Translations under genes and position numbers: made by a program | Origin: Azoarcus sp. TTM-91 | GTDB taxonomy: Bacteria > Pseudomonadota > Gammaproteobacteria > Burkholderiales > Rhodocyclaceae | Assembly: GCF_012911025.1 (NCBI RefSeq) | Contig: NZ_WUEI01000014.1 | Location: 1 to 64,000, forward strand | Reading direction: 5' to 3' | Length of the DNA: 64,000 nucleotides | Notes under the pieces: generated by a model | The model's database searches: none | The model's input: only the letters and a program-made list of their open reading frames with translations | Told to the model about the DNA's origin: nothing | Shown: piece after piece, positions 1 through 8,358 of the stretch | Layout: each line of letters begins with the position of its first letter | Position numbering within the stretch: the stretch's first letter is position 1

Positions 1-624
1 GACCACCAGTGGGCAATGCTGGTGGACGTGCGCAAGTGCATCGGCTGCCAGGCCTGCACCATGTCCTGCATCCAGGAGAACGCGGTACCGGAAGGCAGCT
101 TCCGCACCGTGGTCTCCACCTACAGCGTGCGCCTGAGCGATGGCACCCAGCCGGCCGGCACCTATGTGCTGCCGCGGCTGTGCAACCACTGTGACGAGCC
201 ACCCTGCATCCCGGTGTGCCCGGTGGGCGCCACCTTCAAGCGCGCCGACGGGGTGGTACAGGTGGATGGCGAGCGCTGCGTCGGCTGTGCCTACTGCGTG
301 CAGGCTTGCCCGTACGACGCCCGCTTCATCAACCATCACACCAACAAGGCCGACAAGTGCACCTTCTGCGCCCACCGGCTGGATGCCGGCCTGCTGCCGG
401 CCTGCGTGGAAACCTGCGTCGGCGGGGCGCGCATCTTCGGTGACATCAACGACGCCGGCGGCGAACTGAGGCGCCGGCTGGACGCAGCGCAGGCCGAGCT
501 CAAGGTGCTGAAGCCGGAGAACGGCACCCGGCCGCGGGTCTTCTACATCGGCCTGGACGAGCGCTTCCAGGGCAAGGTCAGCGGCGAAGGCACGCTGTGG
601 AAGCCGCGTGCGGCGCACGGCTGA
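1..624 (+). CDS. ttrB: Tetrathionate reductase iron-sulfur subunit TtrB (5' end outside window)
   Basis: Electron-transfer subunit of periplasmic tetrathionate reductase, carrying electrons from TtrC to the molybdenum subunit TtrA. The frame is open from base 1, and residues before the first ATG (base 16) already match the family, so the true start and export signal lie upstream. Sixteen cysteines form four ferredoxin-type groups, starting near bases 37, 181, 277 and 358 (for example CIGCQACTMSC and CVGCAYCVQACP), enough for four [4Fe-4S] clusters as in the DmsB/PhsB/TtrB family. The stop is 18 bases before ttrC, and ttrA follows, so the three form one operon in the order B-C-A. The family call is firm; the choice of TtrB over other DmsB-like subunits rests mainly on the neighbours. 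Confidence 0.9.
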   Translation, partial: DHQWAMLVDVRKCIGCQACTMSCIQENAVPEGSFRTVVSTYSVRLSDGTQPAGTYVLPRLCNHCDEPPCIPVCPVGATFKRADGVVQVDGERCVGCAYCVQACPYDARFINHHTNKADKCTFCAHRLDAGLLPACVETCVGGARIFGDINDAGGELRRRLDAAQAELKVLKPENGTRPRVFYIGLDERFQGKVSGEGTLWKPRAAHG

Positions 625-642
625 GGCGGCTCAAGGAGAACC

Positions 643-1746
643 ATGATGAACGCGGATATCGTCGAGATCGTCAATGTCGCCCGCGAAGTCGCGTGGCTGC
701 CGTGGGCGGTGCAGTACTTCTTCCTCATCGGGCTGTCCTACGGCGCCTTCCTGGTGTCGCTGCCCGGGCTGGTGTGGCGCAGGCCGGGCTGGGAAGCGGC
801 CGGCCGCATGGCCTTGCTGGCGGCCCTGGTGTGCGGACTGTGCGCACCGGTGGCGCTGCTGGCCGACCTGCACCAGCCGGGCCGTTTCTGGCATTTCTAC
901 GCCTGGTTCACCCCCAGCTCCTGGATGTCCTGGGGCGCCTTCTTCATCCCGGTGTACCTCGGCGGCCTGCTGCTTTACGCCTGGCTGGCCTTCCGCCCGC
1001 TGCTCGCGCGCCATGCCGCTGAAGGCGGGCGGTTCGCGCCCCTGGCCCGCTGGCTGGCCTATGGCGGGCTGGAGTGCCCGCGCGGCTTGGTGGCGGCAGC
1101 GTTGCTGGCCTTCACCGGTGCGCTGCTGGTGGCGCTCTACACCGGGGTGGAGGTGATGGTCGTGCGTTCGCGGCCGCTGTGGCATACGCCGCTGCTGCCG
1201 CTGCAGTTCTTCATCACCGCGCTGGCCGGCGGGCTCGGCCTCACGCTGCTGTTCAATCGCGCGGCCGGCTCGCGCACGCCGGGCACCACCCTGCGACTGG
1301 CCCGCGCGCTGGCCTGGGCCCAGGCGGCGGTGCTGCTGACCGGCCTGCTGTGGCTGCTGCTGGGGTTGAGCGGGATATCGCCCATCCACGCCCAGGCGCT
1401 GGCCGAAGTCGCCCCCTCCGCCAACTGGCAGTTCACCGCGCTGTGGGCAATCGCCGCCACGGTGGCCACCGGCGTGCTGGCCTGGAAGCGGCCGGGGAGC
1501 GGCGTGCTGACCGGCCTGCTCGCGCTGCATTCTGCCTGGATGATGCGCTGGACCATCTTCATCGGCGGCCAGGAGCTGCCCAAGACCGGCGCCGGTTACT
1601 ACAGCTACCAGCTGCCCCTGGGCCCCGAAGGCTGGCTGGGCATTCTCGGCACCGCCGGGCTGTGGCTCTTCCTCTACATCGCGCTCACCACCCTGCTCCC
1701 GCTGCACCGGCTGGGCGAGCAGGGGCCGCGCCGCGCTGGCGCCTGA
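643..1746 (+). CDS. ttrC: Tetrathionate reductase membrane subunit TtrC (NrfD family)
   Basis: Quinol-oxidising membrane anchor of the tetrathionate reductase complex, passing electrons from menaquinol or ubiquinol to TtrB. The 367 residues are mostly hydrophobic, with about nine predicted transmembrane stretches; the Trp-rich segment HFYAWFTPSSWMSWG near residue 90 is typical of NrfD/PsrC proteins. There is no soluble domain. The start is preceded by AAGGAGA six bases before ATG; a second ATG follows immediately. It lies between ttrB (18 bases upstream) and ttrA (24 bases downstream) on the same strand. NrfD-type anchors serve several Mo reductases, so the specific name comes from the operon and the nearby ttrSR pair. 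Confidence 0.88.
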   Translation: MMNADIVEIVNVAREVAWLPWAVQYFFLIGLSYGAFLVSLPGLVWRRPGWEAAGRMALLAALVCGLCAPVALLADLHQPGRFWHFYAWFTPSSWMSWGAFFIPVYLGGLLLYAWLAFRPLLARHAAEGGRFAPLARWLAYGGLECPRGLVAAALLAFTGALLVALYTGVEVMVVRSRPLWHTPLLPLQFFITALAGGLGLTLLFNRAAGSRTPGTTLRLARALAWAQAAVLLTGLLWLLLGLSGISPIHAQALAEVAPSANWQFTALWAIAATVATGVLAWKRPGSGVLTGLLALHSAWMMRWTIFIGGQELPKTGAGYYSYQLPLGPEGWLGILGTAGLWLFLYIALTTLLPLHRLGEQGPRRAGA

Positions 1747-1770
1747 ACCCGGACGAACAGGAGATACATC

Positions 1771-4700
1771 ATGACCATCAATCGACGCGACATCCTGGCC
1801 GCCGGCGGCCTGGCCGCCTTCGCCGCCGGTTTCTCCCAGACGCTGGGCCGCATGGCGGACGGCGTGCTTGGAGAGCCGGACGGCGGCGACCGGCTGCATG
1901 GCCACTCGGCCGCTCCCGAATACACGGTCGATCCGGCCAGCGGCGAGCTGCGGCCGAATCCCGACCAGCAGGTGAGCTACACCGCCTGCCTGGGCTGCAC
2001 CACGCTGTGCGGCGTGCGGGTGCGGGTGGACAAGCGCAGCGGGCGCATCCTGCGCGTCAGCGGCAATCCCTATAGCCCGCTCTCCACCGATCCCCACCTG
2101 CCGATGAAGGCGACGGTGAAGGAGAGCTTCGTCGCCCTTTCCCGCTTCCGCGACCAGGGCCTGGCCGGCCGCTCCACCGCCTGCGGCCGTGGCAACGCGG
2201 CGATGGATCAGATGGCCTCGCCCTTTCGCGTGTTGACACCGCTGAAGCGGGTCGGGCCGCGCAACGGGGGCCAATGGCAGCCGATCTCCTTCGAGCAGCT
2301 GGTGAAGGAAGTGGTGGAGGGCGGCGATCTGTTCGGCGAAGGCCATGTCGAAGGCCTCGCCGCGCTGCGCGACCTGCAGACGCCCATAGACCCGGCCGCG
2401 CCCGAGCTGGGGCCGCGGGTCAACCAGGTCGCCCTGCTCTCCAGCGTGAACGACGGCCGCGAGGCCCTCGGCCGGCGCTTCTGGAACCAGGCCTATGGCA
2501 CCCTCAATTACGTCGGCCACGGTTCCTATTGCGGCGGTGCCTACCGCTCCGGCTCCGGCGCCCTGTTCGGCAACATGAAGCAGATGCCGCATGCCAAGCC
2601 GGATCTCGCCAATGCCGAGTTCGTGATCTTCGTCGGCACCGCACCCGGCAATGCCGGCAATCCGTTCAAGATCACCGGCACCAAGCTGGCCAAGGGCCGC
2701 AGCGATGGCCGGCTGGAATACGTGGTCGTCGATCCGGTGCTGACCAATGCCGACAACCGCGCGGCGGCGGAGCGCGGCCGCTGGGTGCCGATCCGACCCA
2801 GCACCGACGGCGCGCTGGCAATGGGCATGATGCGCTGGATGTTCGACCACGGCCGGGTCAACGAAGCCTGTCTGACCTATCCCAACCTGGCCGCGGCGGA
2901 GGCTGCCGGCGAGCCGGCCTTCACCAACGCCACCTGGCTGGTGATCGCCGAACCCGGCCATCCGCGCGAAGGCCTCTTCCTGCGCGGCTCGGATGTCGGC
3001 CTGCCGGTGGCGGAGGAGGAACGCCACAAGGACGCCGATCCCTACCTGGTGCTGGACGCCGAGGGCCGCGCCGTGCCGGCGGAAACCTTCGCCGGCGCGG
3101 CGCCGCTGCAGGCCGCCGGCATGCGGGTCGAACTGGCCGGCAAGGCGGTGATGCTGAAGACCGCCTTCGAGCTGCTGCGCGAATCGGCGCAGCGCCTGAC
3201 GGTGGCCGAATGCGCCGCCATCTGCGGTATCCCGGAAGAGACCATCGCCGGTCTCGCCGACGAATTCACCCGTCACGGCCGCAAGGCCAGCGTGGTCGCG
3301 CACGGCGGCATGATGGGCGGCAACGGCTTCTACAACTCCTACTCGCTGCTGACCCTCAACGCGCTGATCGGCAACCTCAACTGGAAAGGCGGCTTCGTCG
3401 CCAACGGCGGCGGCTTCAAGGATGCCGCCGATGGCCCGCGCTACCGGCTGGCCAGCTTTCCCGGCCAGCTCAAGCCCACCGGCACACCGCTGGGGCGCAA
3501 CGTGCCCTACGAGAAATCCGCCGAGTTCGCCCGCCGCAAGGCGGAAGGCCAGCCCTATCCCGCACGCGACGCCTGGTTCCCCAACGCGCCGGGCCTGGGT
3601 ACCGAGTGGTTCCCGGCGATGCTGCGCGGCTATCCCTACGGCCTGAAGGCACTGGTGCTGTGGAGCGCCAACCCGATTTACGGCATCCCCGGCCTGCGCG
3701 CGCTGGTGGAGCAGGAACTGGCGGACCCGAAGAAGCTGCCGCTGCTCATCTCGGTCGATCCGCTGATCAACGAGAGCAACGCCTTTGCCGACTACATCGT
3801 GCCGGACGCGCTGATGTACGAGAGTTGGGGCTGGGCGGCCCCCTGGAACGGCATTCCGACCAAGGCCACCACCGCGCGCTGGCCGGTGGTCGAACCCCGC
3901 GTGGCGAAGACGGCCGATGGCCAGCCTGTGAGCATGGAGAGCTTCTTCATCGCGCTGGCGAAGGCGATGGCGCTGCCCGGCTGCGGCCGGGAGGGCCTGG
4001 CCGACATGGCCGGCAATCCCCTGCCGCTGGAGCGGGCCGAGGACTGGTATCTGCGCGGCGGCGCCAACATCGCCTTCGCCGGCAAGGCGCCAGTGGGCGA
4101 CGCCAGCGACGAAGACCTCGCCCTCTCCGGCGTAGACCGCCTGCGCCCGGTGTTGGAGCAGACTCTGCCGCCGGAGGAATGGCGCAAGGTGGCGCTGCTC
4201 TACACCCGCGGCGGCCGCTACCAGGCCGCCGGCGAGGCACAGGATGAAGCCCGGCCGGAGTGGCAGGCCAACCGCTTCAAGACGCCGCTGTGGATCTGGA
4301 ACGACAAGCTCGCCGGCGCCCGCAACAGCCTGACGGGGCAGCGCTTCGCCGGCTGCGCCCAGTGGCAGGCGCCGGCCTTCCTCGATGGCACGCCGATGCG
4401 CCAGCACCACCCCGAAGCGGAGTGGCCGCTGCAGCTCATCAGCTTCAAATCCGCGCTGCAGAACTCCTACAGCATCGCCACCCGCGTCACCGGCCTGCAC
4501 CCGGACAATCCGGTGATCGTCCATCCCGAGGATGCGGCCGCCGCCGGCCTGGCCAACGGCGATCGCGCCCGCATCCTCACGCCCGGCGGCAGTGCGGCCT
4601 GCACCGTCATCGTCCACCACGGCGTGATGCGCGGCGTGCTGGCGGTGGAGCACGGCTACGGCCACCGCGAACTGGGCGCCCGCGCCCATCGCATCGGCGA

Positions 4701-4857
4701 TCGGCAGCAGCCGCAGCGGGCGGACCTGGCCGCCGGCATCAACCTCAATGATCTCGGCCTGCGCGATCCCAGCCGGGGCAACGAGGCGCTGTGGGTGGAC
4801 ACGGTGTCCGGCACCGCGGTGCGGCAGGGCTTGCCGGCGCGGCTGATGCGCGCCTGA
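1771..4857 (+). CDS. ttrA: Tetrathionate reductase catalytic subunit TtrA (Mo-bisMGD, Tat-exported)
   Basis: Catalytic subunit reducing tetrathionate to thiosulfate in the periplasm. It has 1028 residues, the usual size for TtrA and larger than PhsA/PsrA. The N-terminus has a twin-arginine signal (R5-R6, then a hydrophobic stretch to about residue 25), so it is exported folded by Tat. A [4Fe-4S] motif follows: C73, C76, C80 and probably C138. Cys254 in GHGSYCGGAYRSG sits where the molybdenum ligand is expected; this is an inference from position. Molydopterin oxidoreductase domain covers about residues 150-800 and the dinucleotide-binding domain the C-terminal 200. AGGAGA precedes the ATG. 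It is last in ttrBCA and ends 21 bases from the convergent ttrR. An arsenate or other sulfur reductase is a less likely alternative. Confidence 0.88.
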   Translation: MTINRRDILAAGGLAAFAAGFSQTLGRMADGVLGEPDGGDRLHGHSAAPEYTVDPASGELRPNPDQQVSYTACLGCTTLCGVRVRVDKRSGRILRVSGNPYSPLSTDPHLPMKATVKESFVALSRFRDQGLAGRSTACGRGNAAMDQMASPFRVLTPLKRVGPRNGGQWQPISFEQLVKEVVEGGDLFGEGHVEGLAALRDLQTPIDPAAPELGPRVNQVALLSSVNDGREALGRRFWNQAYGTLNYVGHGSYCGGAYRSGSGALFGNMKQMPHAKPDLANAEFVIFVGTAPGNAGNPFKITGTKLAKGRSDGRLEYVVVDPVLTNADNRAAAERGRWVPIRPSTDGALAMGMMRWMFDHGRVNEACLTYPNLAAAEAAGEPAFTNATWLVIAEPGHPREGLFLRGSDVGLPVAEEERHKDADPYLVLDAEGRAVPAETFAGAAPLQAAGMRVELAGKAVMLKTAFELLRESAQRLTVAECAAICGIPEETIAGLADEFTRHGRKASVVAHGGMMGGNGFYNSYSLLTLNALIGNLNWKGGFVANGGGFKDAADGPRYRLASFPGQLKPTGTPLGRNVPYEKSAEFARRKAEGQPYPARDAWFPNAPGLGTEWFPAMLRGYPYGLKALVLWSANPIYGIPGLRALVEQELADPKKLPLLISVDPLINESNAFADYIVPDALMYESWGWAAPWNGIPTKATTARWPVVEPRVAKTADGQPVSMESFFIALAKAMALPGCGREGLADMAGNPLPLERAEDWYLRGGANIAFAGKAPVGDASDEDLALSGVDRLRPVLEQTLPPEEWRKVALLYTRGGRYQAAGEAQDEARPEWQANRFKTPLWIWNDKLAGARNSLTGQRFAGCAQWQAPAFLDGTPMRQHHPEAEWPLQLISFKSALQNSYSIATRVTGLHPDNPVIVHPEDAAAAGLANGDRARILTPGGSAACTVIVHHGVMRGVLAVEHGYGHRELGARAHRIGDRQQPQRADLAAGINLNDLGLRDPSRGNEALWVDTVSGTAVRQGLPARLMRA

Positions 4858-4878
4858 GGCTCAGCGGCCCGCCGGCTC

Positions 4879-5544
4879 TCAGTCCAGCGCCGACGGATCG
4901 GCCAGCAGCGTGAGGCGGGCCAGCTCCGCCGCGCTGCTGGTGCCAGTCTTCTCCATCACATGCTGGCGGTGCACATGCACCGTCTTCTCGCTGATCTCCA
5001 GCGCCCGCGCGACCAGCTTGTTCGGCAGGCCGCGGGCGACGAGCTGGGCCACCTCCCGCTCGCGCGGCGACAGCCGGGCCAACACCTCGCAGGCGCTGCT
5101 GCGCCGGGAAGATTCGGCCCGCTCGGCGGCGCCGCGCCGGATCGCGGCGGTCACCGCGTCGAGCAGGGCCTGGTCCTTGAACGGCTTCTCCATGAAGTCG
5201 CAGGCGCCCAGCTTCATCGCCTGCACCGCCAGCTCCACGTCGCCGTGGCCGGTGAGGAAGACGATGGGCAGCCTGCAGCCCCGCGCCCGCAGTGTCCGCT
5301 GCAGTTCCAGGCCGCTCATCATCGGCATGCGGATGTCCAGCACCAAGCAGGCGGCCTCCTGCTGCAGCGGATTGCGCACTCCCGGCCCGGCGGCCTCCAG
5401 CGCGGCGAGAAAAGCCTCGGCGGAGGCATGCGGGCAGACCGTCCAGCCCACCGATTCGAACAGGAAGACGAGGGAGCGCCGGAACGCGGCGTCATCGTCC
5501 ACGACGTGGATCAGACAGGATTCGATGTCAGGCATGGGCATCAC
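4879..5544 (-). CDS. ttrR: Response regulator TtrR (FixJ/NarL type)
   Basis: Transcription activator expected to switch on ttrBCA when phosphorylated by TtrS. It has 221 residues: receiver domain about 1-130 with acidic pair near 16-18, phosphoacceptor Asp70 in LVLDIRMP and the conserved Lys in FMEKPF, then a LuxR-type helix-turn-helix at about 150-215 (LSPREREVAQLVARG, EISEKTVHVHRQHVMEK). This is the FixJ layout known for Salmonella TtrR. The start overlaps the 3' end of ttrS by 17 bases, so the sensor is translated first; MMPMP offers three possible start codons. It converges with ttrA. Which promoter it binds cannot be seen because the ttrB upstream region is outside the window. Confidence 0.87.
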   Translation of the reverse strand: MMPMPDIESCLIHVVDDDAAFRRSLVFLFESVGWTVCPHASAEAFLAALEAAGPGVRNPLQQEAACLVLDIRMPMMSGLELQRTLRARGCRLPIVFLTGHGDVELAVQAMKLGACDFMEKPFKDQALLDAVTAAIRRGAAERAESSRRSSACEVLARLSPREREVAQLVARGLPNKLVARALEISEKTVHVHRQHVMEKTGTSSAAELARLTLLADPSALD

Positions 5545-7330
5545 GGCCGCTGGCGTTCAGCGGCAGGCTGAGGGTGAATTCGGAACCGAAGCCGTCCGCG
5601 GCGGGAGCGGCGGTCAGGTGGCCGCCATGGGCTTCGGCGATGGAGCGGCAAATGGCCAGGCCAAGGCCGAGGCCCTCCGGCTTGGTGGTGAAGAAGGGCT
5701 CGAAGAGCTGGCGGCGGGTTTCGTCGTCCATGCCGCTGCCGTGGTCGCGCACCGTGATCAGCAAGAGATCGTCCGCCTGCTCCAGGCGTAGTGCCAGCGC
5801 CTGCCGTTCCGCCGGCAGACTCCGGCTGGCGTCGTAGCCGTTCTTCAGTAGGTTGAGCAGCACCTGCTGGATCTGCAGCGCATCCATCTCCACCGCCAGC
5901 CCCGGCGGCAGCGCGCTCGCGATGTCGATGCGGGGAGCCCCGCCCAGCATGCCGCGGAATAGCGCAACCGCCTCGTCCACCATCTCCCGCGGCGAAACCG
6001 CCGCCCGCGGCATGCGGCGCTTGCGGCTGAAGCCGCGGATGCGGGCGAGGATGTCGGCGGCCCGCTCGGCCTGGGTGGCCATTTCGCCTGCAGCCTCACG
6101 CACCGCATCGTCGGTCAGGCGGTGACCATCCAGGCGGCGGATGAGGCTGCCCGCGTAGTTGGCGATGGTCGCCAGCGGCTGGTTCAACTCGTGCGCCAGG
6201 GTGCCGGAGAGTTCGCCGAGCACCGACAGGCGGGCGAGGTGGTCGGCCCGCTCCTGGCTGGCCCGCATGTCGGCCGCCAGTTGCTGGCGTTCCTCGATGA
6301 CGGCACGCAGCGCCGCCGTGCGGGTGTCCACCAGGCGTTCCACGTGCACGGTGTACAGCACCCAGGCCACGACCAGCAGGGCGAAACCGGCCACCCAGGG
6401 CCAGTAGCGCTCGGCCAGCATCATCACGGTCGGCGGTTGCAGATCCTTGTAGGGCCCGATCTGCAGCTCCCGGAACAAGGCATGCACCGACTGGTAATCC
6501 GCCGGTACCGCCCAGGCCAGCCCGTCGCGCTGGCGGTCCATCGCCAGCAGCGCCAGCGCCAGCTCACGGCCGAGCGCGGGCGGTGTGCCGCGCAGGCGGG
6601 CAAAAGGCCAGTCGGGATAAAGCCGGGTGGAGGTAACGCAGGGGAAACCAGGCTCGCTGCGGGCGCCGACGACCCGGAAGCGCGTCTGCCAGTCGGGCTG
6701 CTGCTCCAGCACGCAGGCGCGCAGGACGCCGGCATCCGCATCGCCGCGCTCGACCGCCGCCAGCACCCGGTCCATCGGCAGCCCGAGAGTTAGCAAGCCA
6801 GCGAGGTCCCGCTCCGGCTCCAGCCCGGCCGCCAGCAGTTCCCGCCACACCAGCTGATAACCGCCGAAGCCCTCCTTGCCCACCACCGCCAAGCGTTGGC
6901 CGCGCAGGTCAGGCAACTCGCGCAGACTTGCGCGCTGGCGCGGCGCGATCACCACCGAGCCGAGGGCACGTTCTGCGGCGGGTGCATCGCCGCGATCCAG
7001 TGTCAGCACCAGGCTGGCGCCATGGCGAGCCTCCAGTTCCACGTAATGGCCCGGGTTGGTGATGACGAACTCCAGTTCGCCGGCAGTCACCGCCCGCTCC
7101 AGTCCATCGTGGTTCAGTTGCACCAGGCTGAAGCGGTAGCCCGGCAGCCGGTGCTGGAGATGGTCCAGCAGCGGGAACCAGGCCTGTCCGGAAGCGTCGT
7201 CGCCGAGAAAGGCCAGCACGCCGATGCGGACCGCAGGCGGCGATTCATCGGCATGCGTCTGCACCGGCGGCAGGAGCAGCGCGAACAGCAGTATTGCGAG
7301 GAGGAAAAGTCGGGACCGCGGCAGGGGCAT
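5528..7330 (-). CDS. ttrS: Tetrathionate sensor histidine kinase TtrS
   Basis: Membrane sensor kinase of 600 residues that would detect tetrathionate in the periplasm and phosphorylate TtrR. An N-terminal signal or anchor (about 1-28, Leu-rich, ending near QTHA) is followed by a PhnD-like periplasmic binding domain (about 30-280), a transmembrane segment (WPWVAGFALLVVAWVLY), a coiled-coil linker, a HisKA domain with His380 in GTLAHELNQPLATI, and a HATPase domain (NGYDAS, DHGSGM, GLGLGLAIC). The ATG at 7330 was chosen because a signal peptide starts there; the frame stays open 134 codons further upstream but that part lacks family features and would bury the signal. It overlaps ttrR by 17 bases. 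Confidence 0.87.
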   Translation of the reverse strand: MPLPRSRLFLLAILLFALLLPPVQTHADESPPAVRIGVLAFLGDDASGQAWFPLLDHLQHRLPGYRFSLVQLNHDGLERAVTAGELEFVITNPGHYVELEARHGASLVLTLDRGDAPAAERALGSVVIAPRQRASLRELPDLRGQRLAVVGKEGFGGYQLVWRELLAAGLEPERDLAGLLTLGLPMDRVLAAVERGDADAGVLRACVLEQQPDWQTRFRVVGARSEPGFPCVTSTRLYPDWPFARLRGTPPALGRELALALLAMDRQRDGLAWAVPADYQSVHALFRELQIGPYKDLQPPTVMMLAERYWPWVAGFALLVVAWVLYTVHVERLVDTRTAALRAVIEERQQLAADMRASQERADHLARLSVLGELSGTLAHELNQPLATIANYAGSLIRRLDGHRLTDDAVREAAGEMATQAERAADILARIRGFSRKRRMPRAAVSPREMVDEAVALFRGMLGGAPRIDIASALPPGLAVEMDALQIQQVLLNLLKNGYDASRSLPAERQALALRLEQADDLLLITVRDHGSGMDDETRRQLFEPFFTTKPEGLGLGLAICRSIAEAHGGHLTAAPAADGFGSEFTLSLPLNASGRDAHA

Positions 7331-7447
7331 GACCCAAAGGTCGCCGTTTGGCGCACGGGCGTCAAGCGTGGCGCCGGTCCAGCGAGGGCCGGAGAAACCC
7401 TGTCGCCGGCGCAGCGCCGCCTCTTCGTGCATCGATCTCCCGCGGGC

Positions 7448-7696
7448 CTGGAGCGCAGTGGCGAGACCTGGGTCAGGCGCTGCGATGCGGTGGAGATCCG
7501 CGACCACCAGCAGGCCGGCCCGCAGGACTTCGTCACCTGGGACTGCCATTTCCGCTTGAGGGCGCGCGAGCTCCCCATCGACGGCGCCAGCCACTTGCAC
7601 TTCACCGACGATGGCCGCGTACATGCCCACCGTGACTATTGGGACGCCGCCGAGACCGTTCTCGCACGGCTGCCACTCGCCAGCCCGATGGTGTAA
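7448..7696 (+). pseudogene. C-terminal remnant of an NTF2/SnoaL-like protein
   Basis: This plus-strand frame, ending in TAA at 7694-7696, reads like the second half of a small NTF2-like (SnoaL) protein: QDFVTWDCHFRLRARELPI, GASHLHFTDDGRV, AHRDYWDAAE, then a short tail. The HRDYWDAAE block is typical of this family of about 130-160 residue proteins. No matching N-terminal half or start codon with a ribosome site is visible upstream, and the segment runs head-on into the 5' side of ttrS. The sequence is seen directly; the family assignment is from recall and the decay is inferred. It could also be a very short living gene, which I think less likely. Confidence 0.6.
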
Positions 7697-8003
7697 GGGT
7701 TGCGGCGGCAGTTCAGGGCCCAGTTGACGCAAGATTGACGCAGCTGCGCTACACCCGCGACCGGGCGAGGAAGACAGCAGGATGTTAGGTCGCAGGGCCG
7801 GATGGGTATGGCAGAGTGACTAGTTGGAGGGCCGACGCAAGAACTTGCTGGCCCTTGCCATGGTGAAGAACGCCGTGCCCTTCGAAAGAGGCCGCAGGAC
7901 GTAACTTGGCGGCCTATGGGATGGCACGCGCAAAATCGAAAAAAGGAGCCGAAGCTCCTTTTTTCGATGACCTGCAAGCTTCGTAAAAGCAGCAGATCCA
8001 AAT
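7697..8003. other. Gene-free stretch between the broken NTF2-like gene and the tRNA cluster
   Basis: About 300 bases with no convincing coding frame on either strand. The only clear element is the hairpin terminator at 7935-7968. Nothing resembling an integrase or attachment site was recognised, although the region lies directly downstream of tRNA genes, a common insertion point. Confidence 0.5.
7935..7968 (-). terminator. Rho-independent terminator of the tRNA-Gly/Cys/Gly transcript
   Basis: A perfect 15-base inverted repeat (7935-7949 with 7954-7968) closes a four-base loop. Read on the minus strand the loop is TTCG flanked by C and G, the extra-stable UUCG tetraloop, and the lower stem contains six T on the exit side. 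It lies 36 bases past the last tRNA. The A/T symmetry means it could also work on the plus strand. Confidence 0.85.
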
Positions 8004-8079
8004 TGGAGCGGGAAACGAGTCTCGAACTCGCGACCTCAACCTTGGCAAGGTTGCGCTCTACCAACTGAGCTATTCCCGC
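8004..8079 (-). tRNA. tRNA-Gly (GCC)
   Basis: A 76-base cloverleaf on the minus strand with acceptor GCGGGAA paired to TTCCCGC, D-arm GCTCAG, anticodon loop CTTGCCAAG (anticodon GCC), T-loop GTTCGAG and encoded 3' CCA (8004-8006). It is identical to the tRNA-Gly at 8236-8311 and is third in the Gly-Cys-Gly transcript. Confidence 0.97.
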
Positions 8080-8089
8080 ATTTTCTACT

Positions 8090-8163
8090 TGGAGGCGCGA
8101 ACCGGAATCGAACCGATGTACACGGCTTTGCAGGCCGCTGCATAACCACTCTGCCATCGCGCC
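8090..8163 (-). tRNA. tRNA-Cys (GCA)
   Basis: A 74-base cloverleaf on the minus strand: acceptor GGCGCGA paired with TCGCGCC, anticodon loop CTGCAAA (anticodon GCA), T-loop GTTCGAT, discriminator U and encoded CCA. It lies between the two identical tRNA-Gly genes, 10 bases from the downstream one. Confidence 0.97.
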
Positions 8164-8235
8164 GTACCCGTTTCGGCCGGCTGTCCCCGTGTCCGGGAGC
8201 CTCTGGACCAGACCGGGATCTGATCCGCAAATCTT

Positions 8236-8311
8236 TGGAGCGGGAAACGAGTCTCGAACTCGCGACCTCAACCTTGGCAAGGTTGCGCTCTACCAACTGA
8301 GCTATTCCCGC
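8236..8311 (-). tRNA. tRNA-Gly (GCC), first of the cluster
   Basis: It matches 8004-8079 base for base, including anticodon GCC and encoded CCA. It is first in the transcript: its 5' end lies 16 bases downstream of the -10 hexamer of the promoter at 8327-8354. Confidence 0.97.
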
Positions 8312-8326
8312 TCGGGAAAGACCGCC

Positions 8327-8354
8327 ATTATAGACAGTCATTTTTACCTGTCAA
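8327..8354 (-). promoter_or_regulatory. Sigma-70 promoter of the tRNA-Gly/Cys/Gly cluster
   Basis: On the minus strand TTGACA (8349-8354) and TATAAT (8327-8332) are separated by 16 bases. Both hexamers are full consensus, the strongest promoter in the window. The predicted transcript starts a few bases before the tRNA-Gly 5' end, leaving a short leader for RNase P to remove. Confidence 0.9.
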
Positions 8355-8358
8355 CTTT

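Noticed and set aside
631-4689. A 1352-codon open frame on the minus strand opposite ttrC and ttrA
   Set aside because: It mirrors the codon structure of the real plus-strand genes, is rich in His, Gly, Arg and Gln, and has no recognisable domain. High GC content makes such antisense frames common.
7697-8003. Possible integrase remnant or attachment site downstream of the tRNA genes
   Set aside because: No recombinase motif in any frame and no direct repeat of the tRNA 3' end other than the second tRNA-Gly itself.
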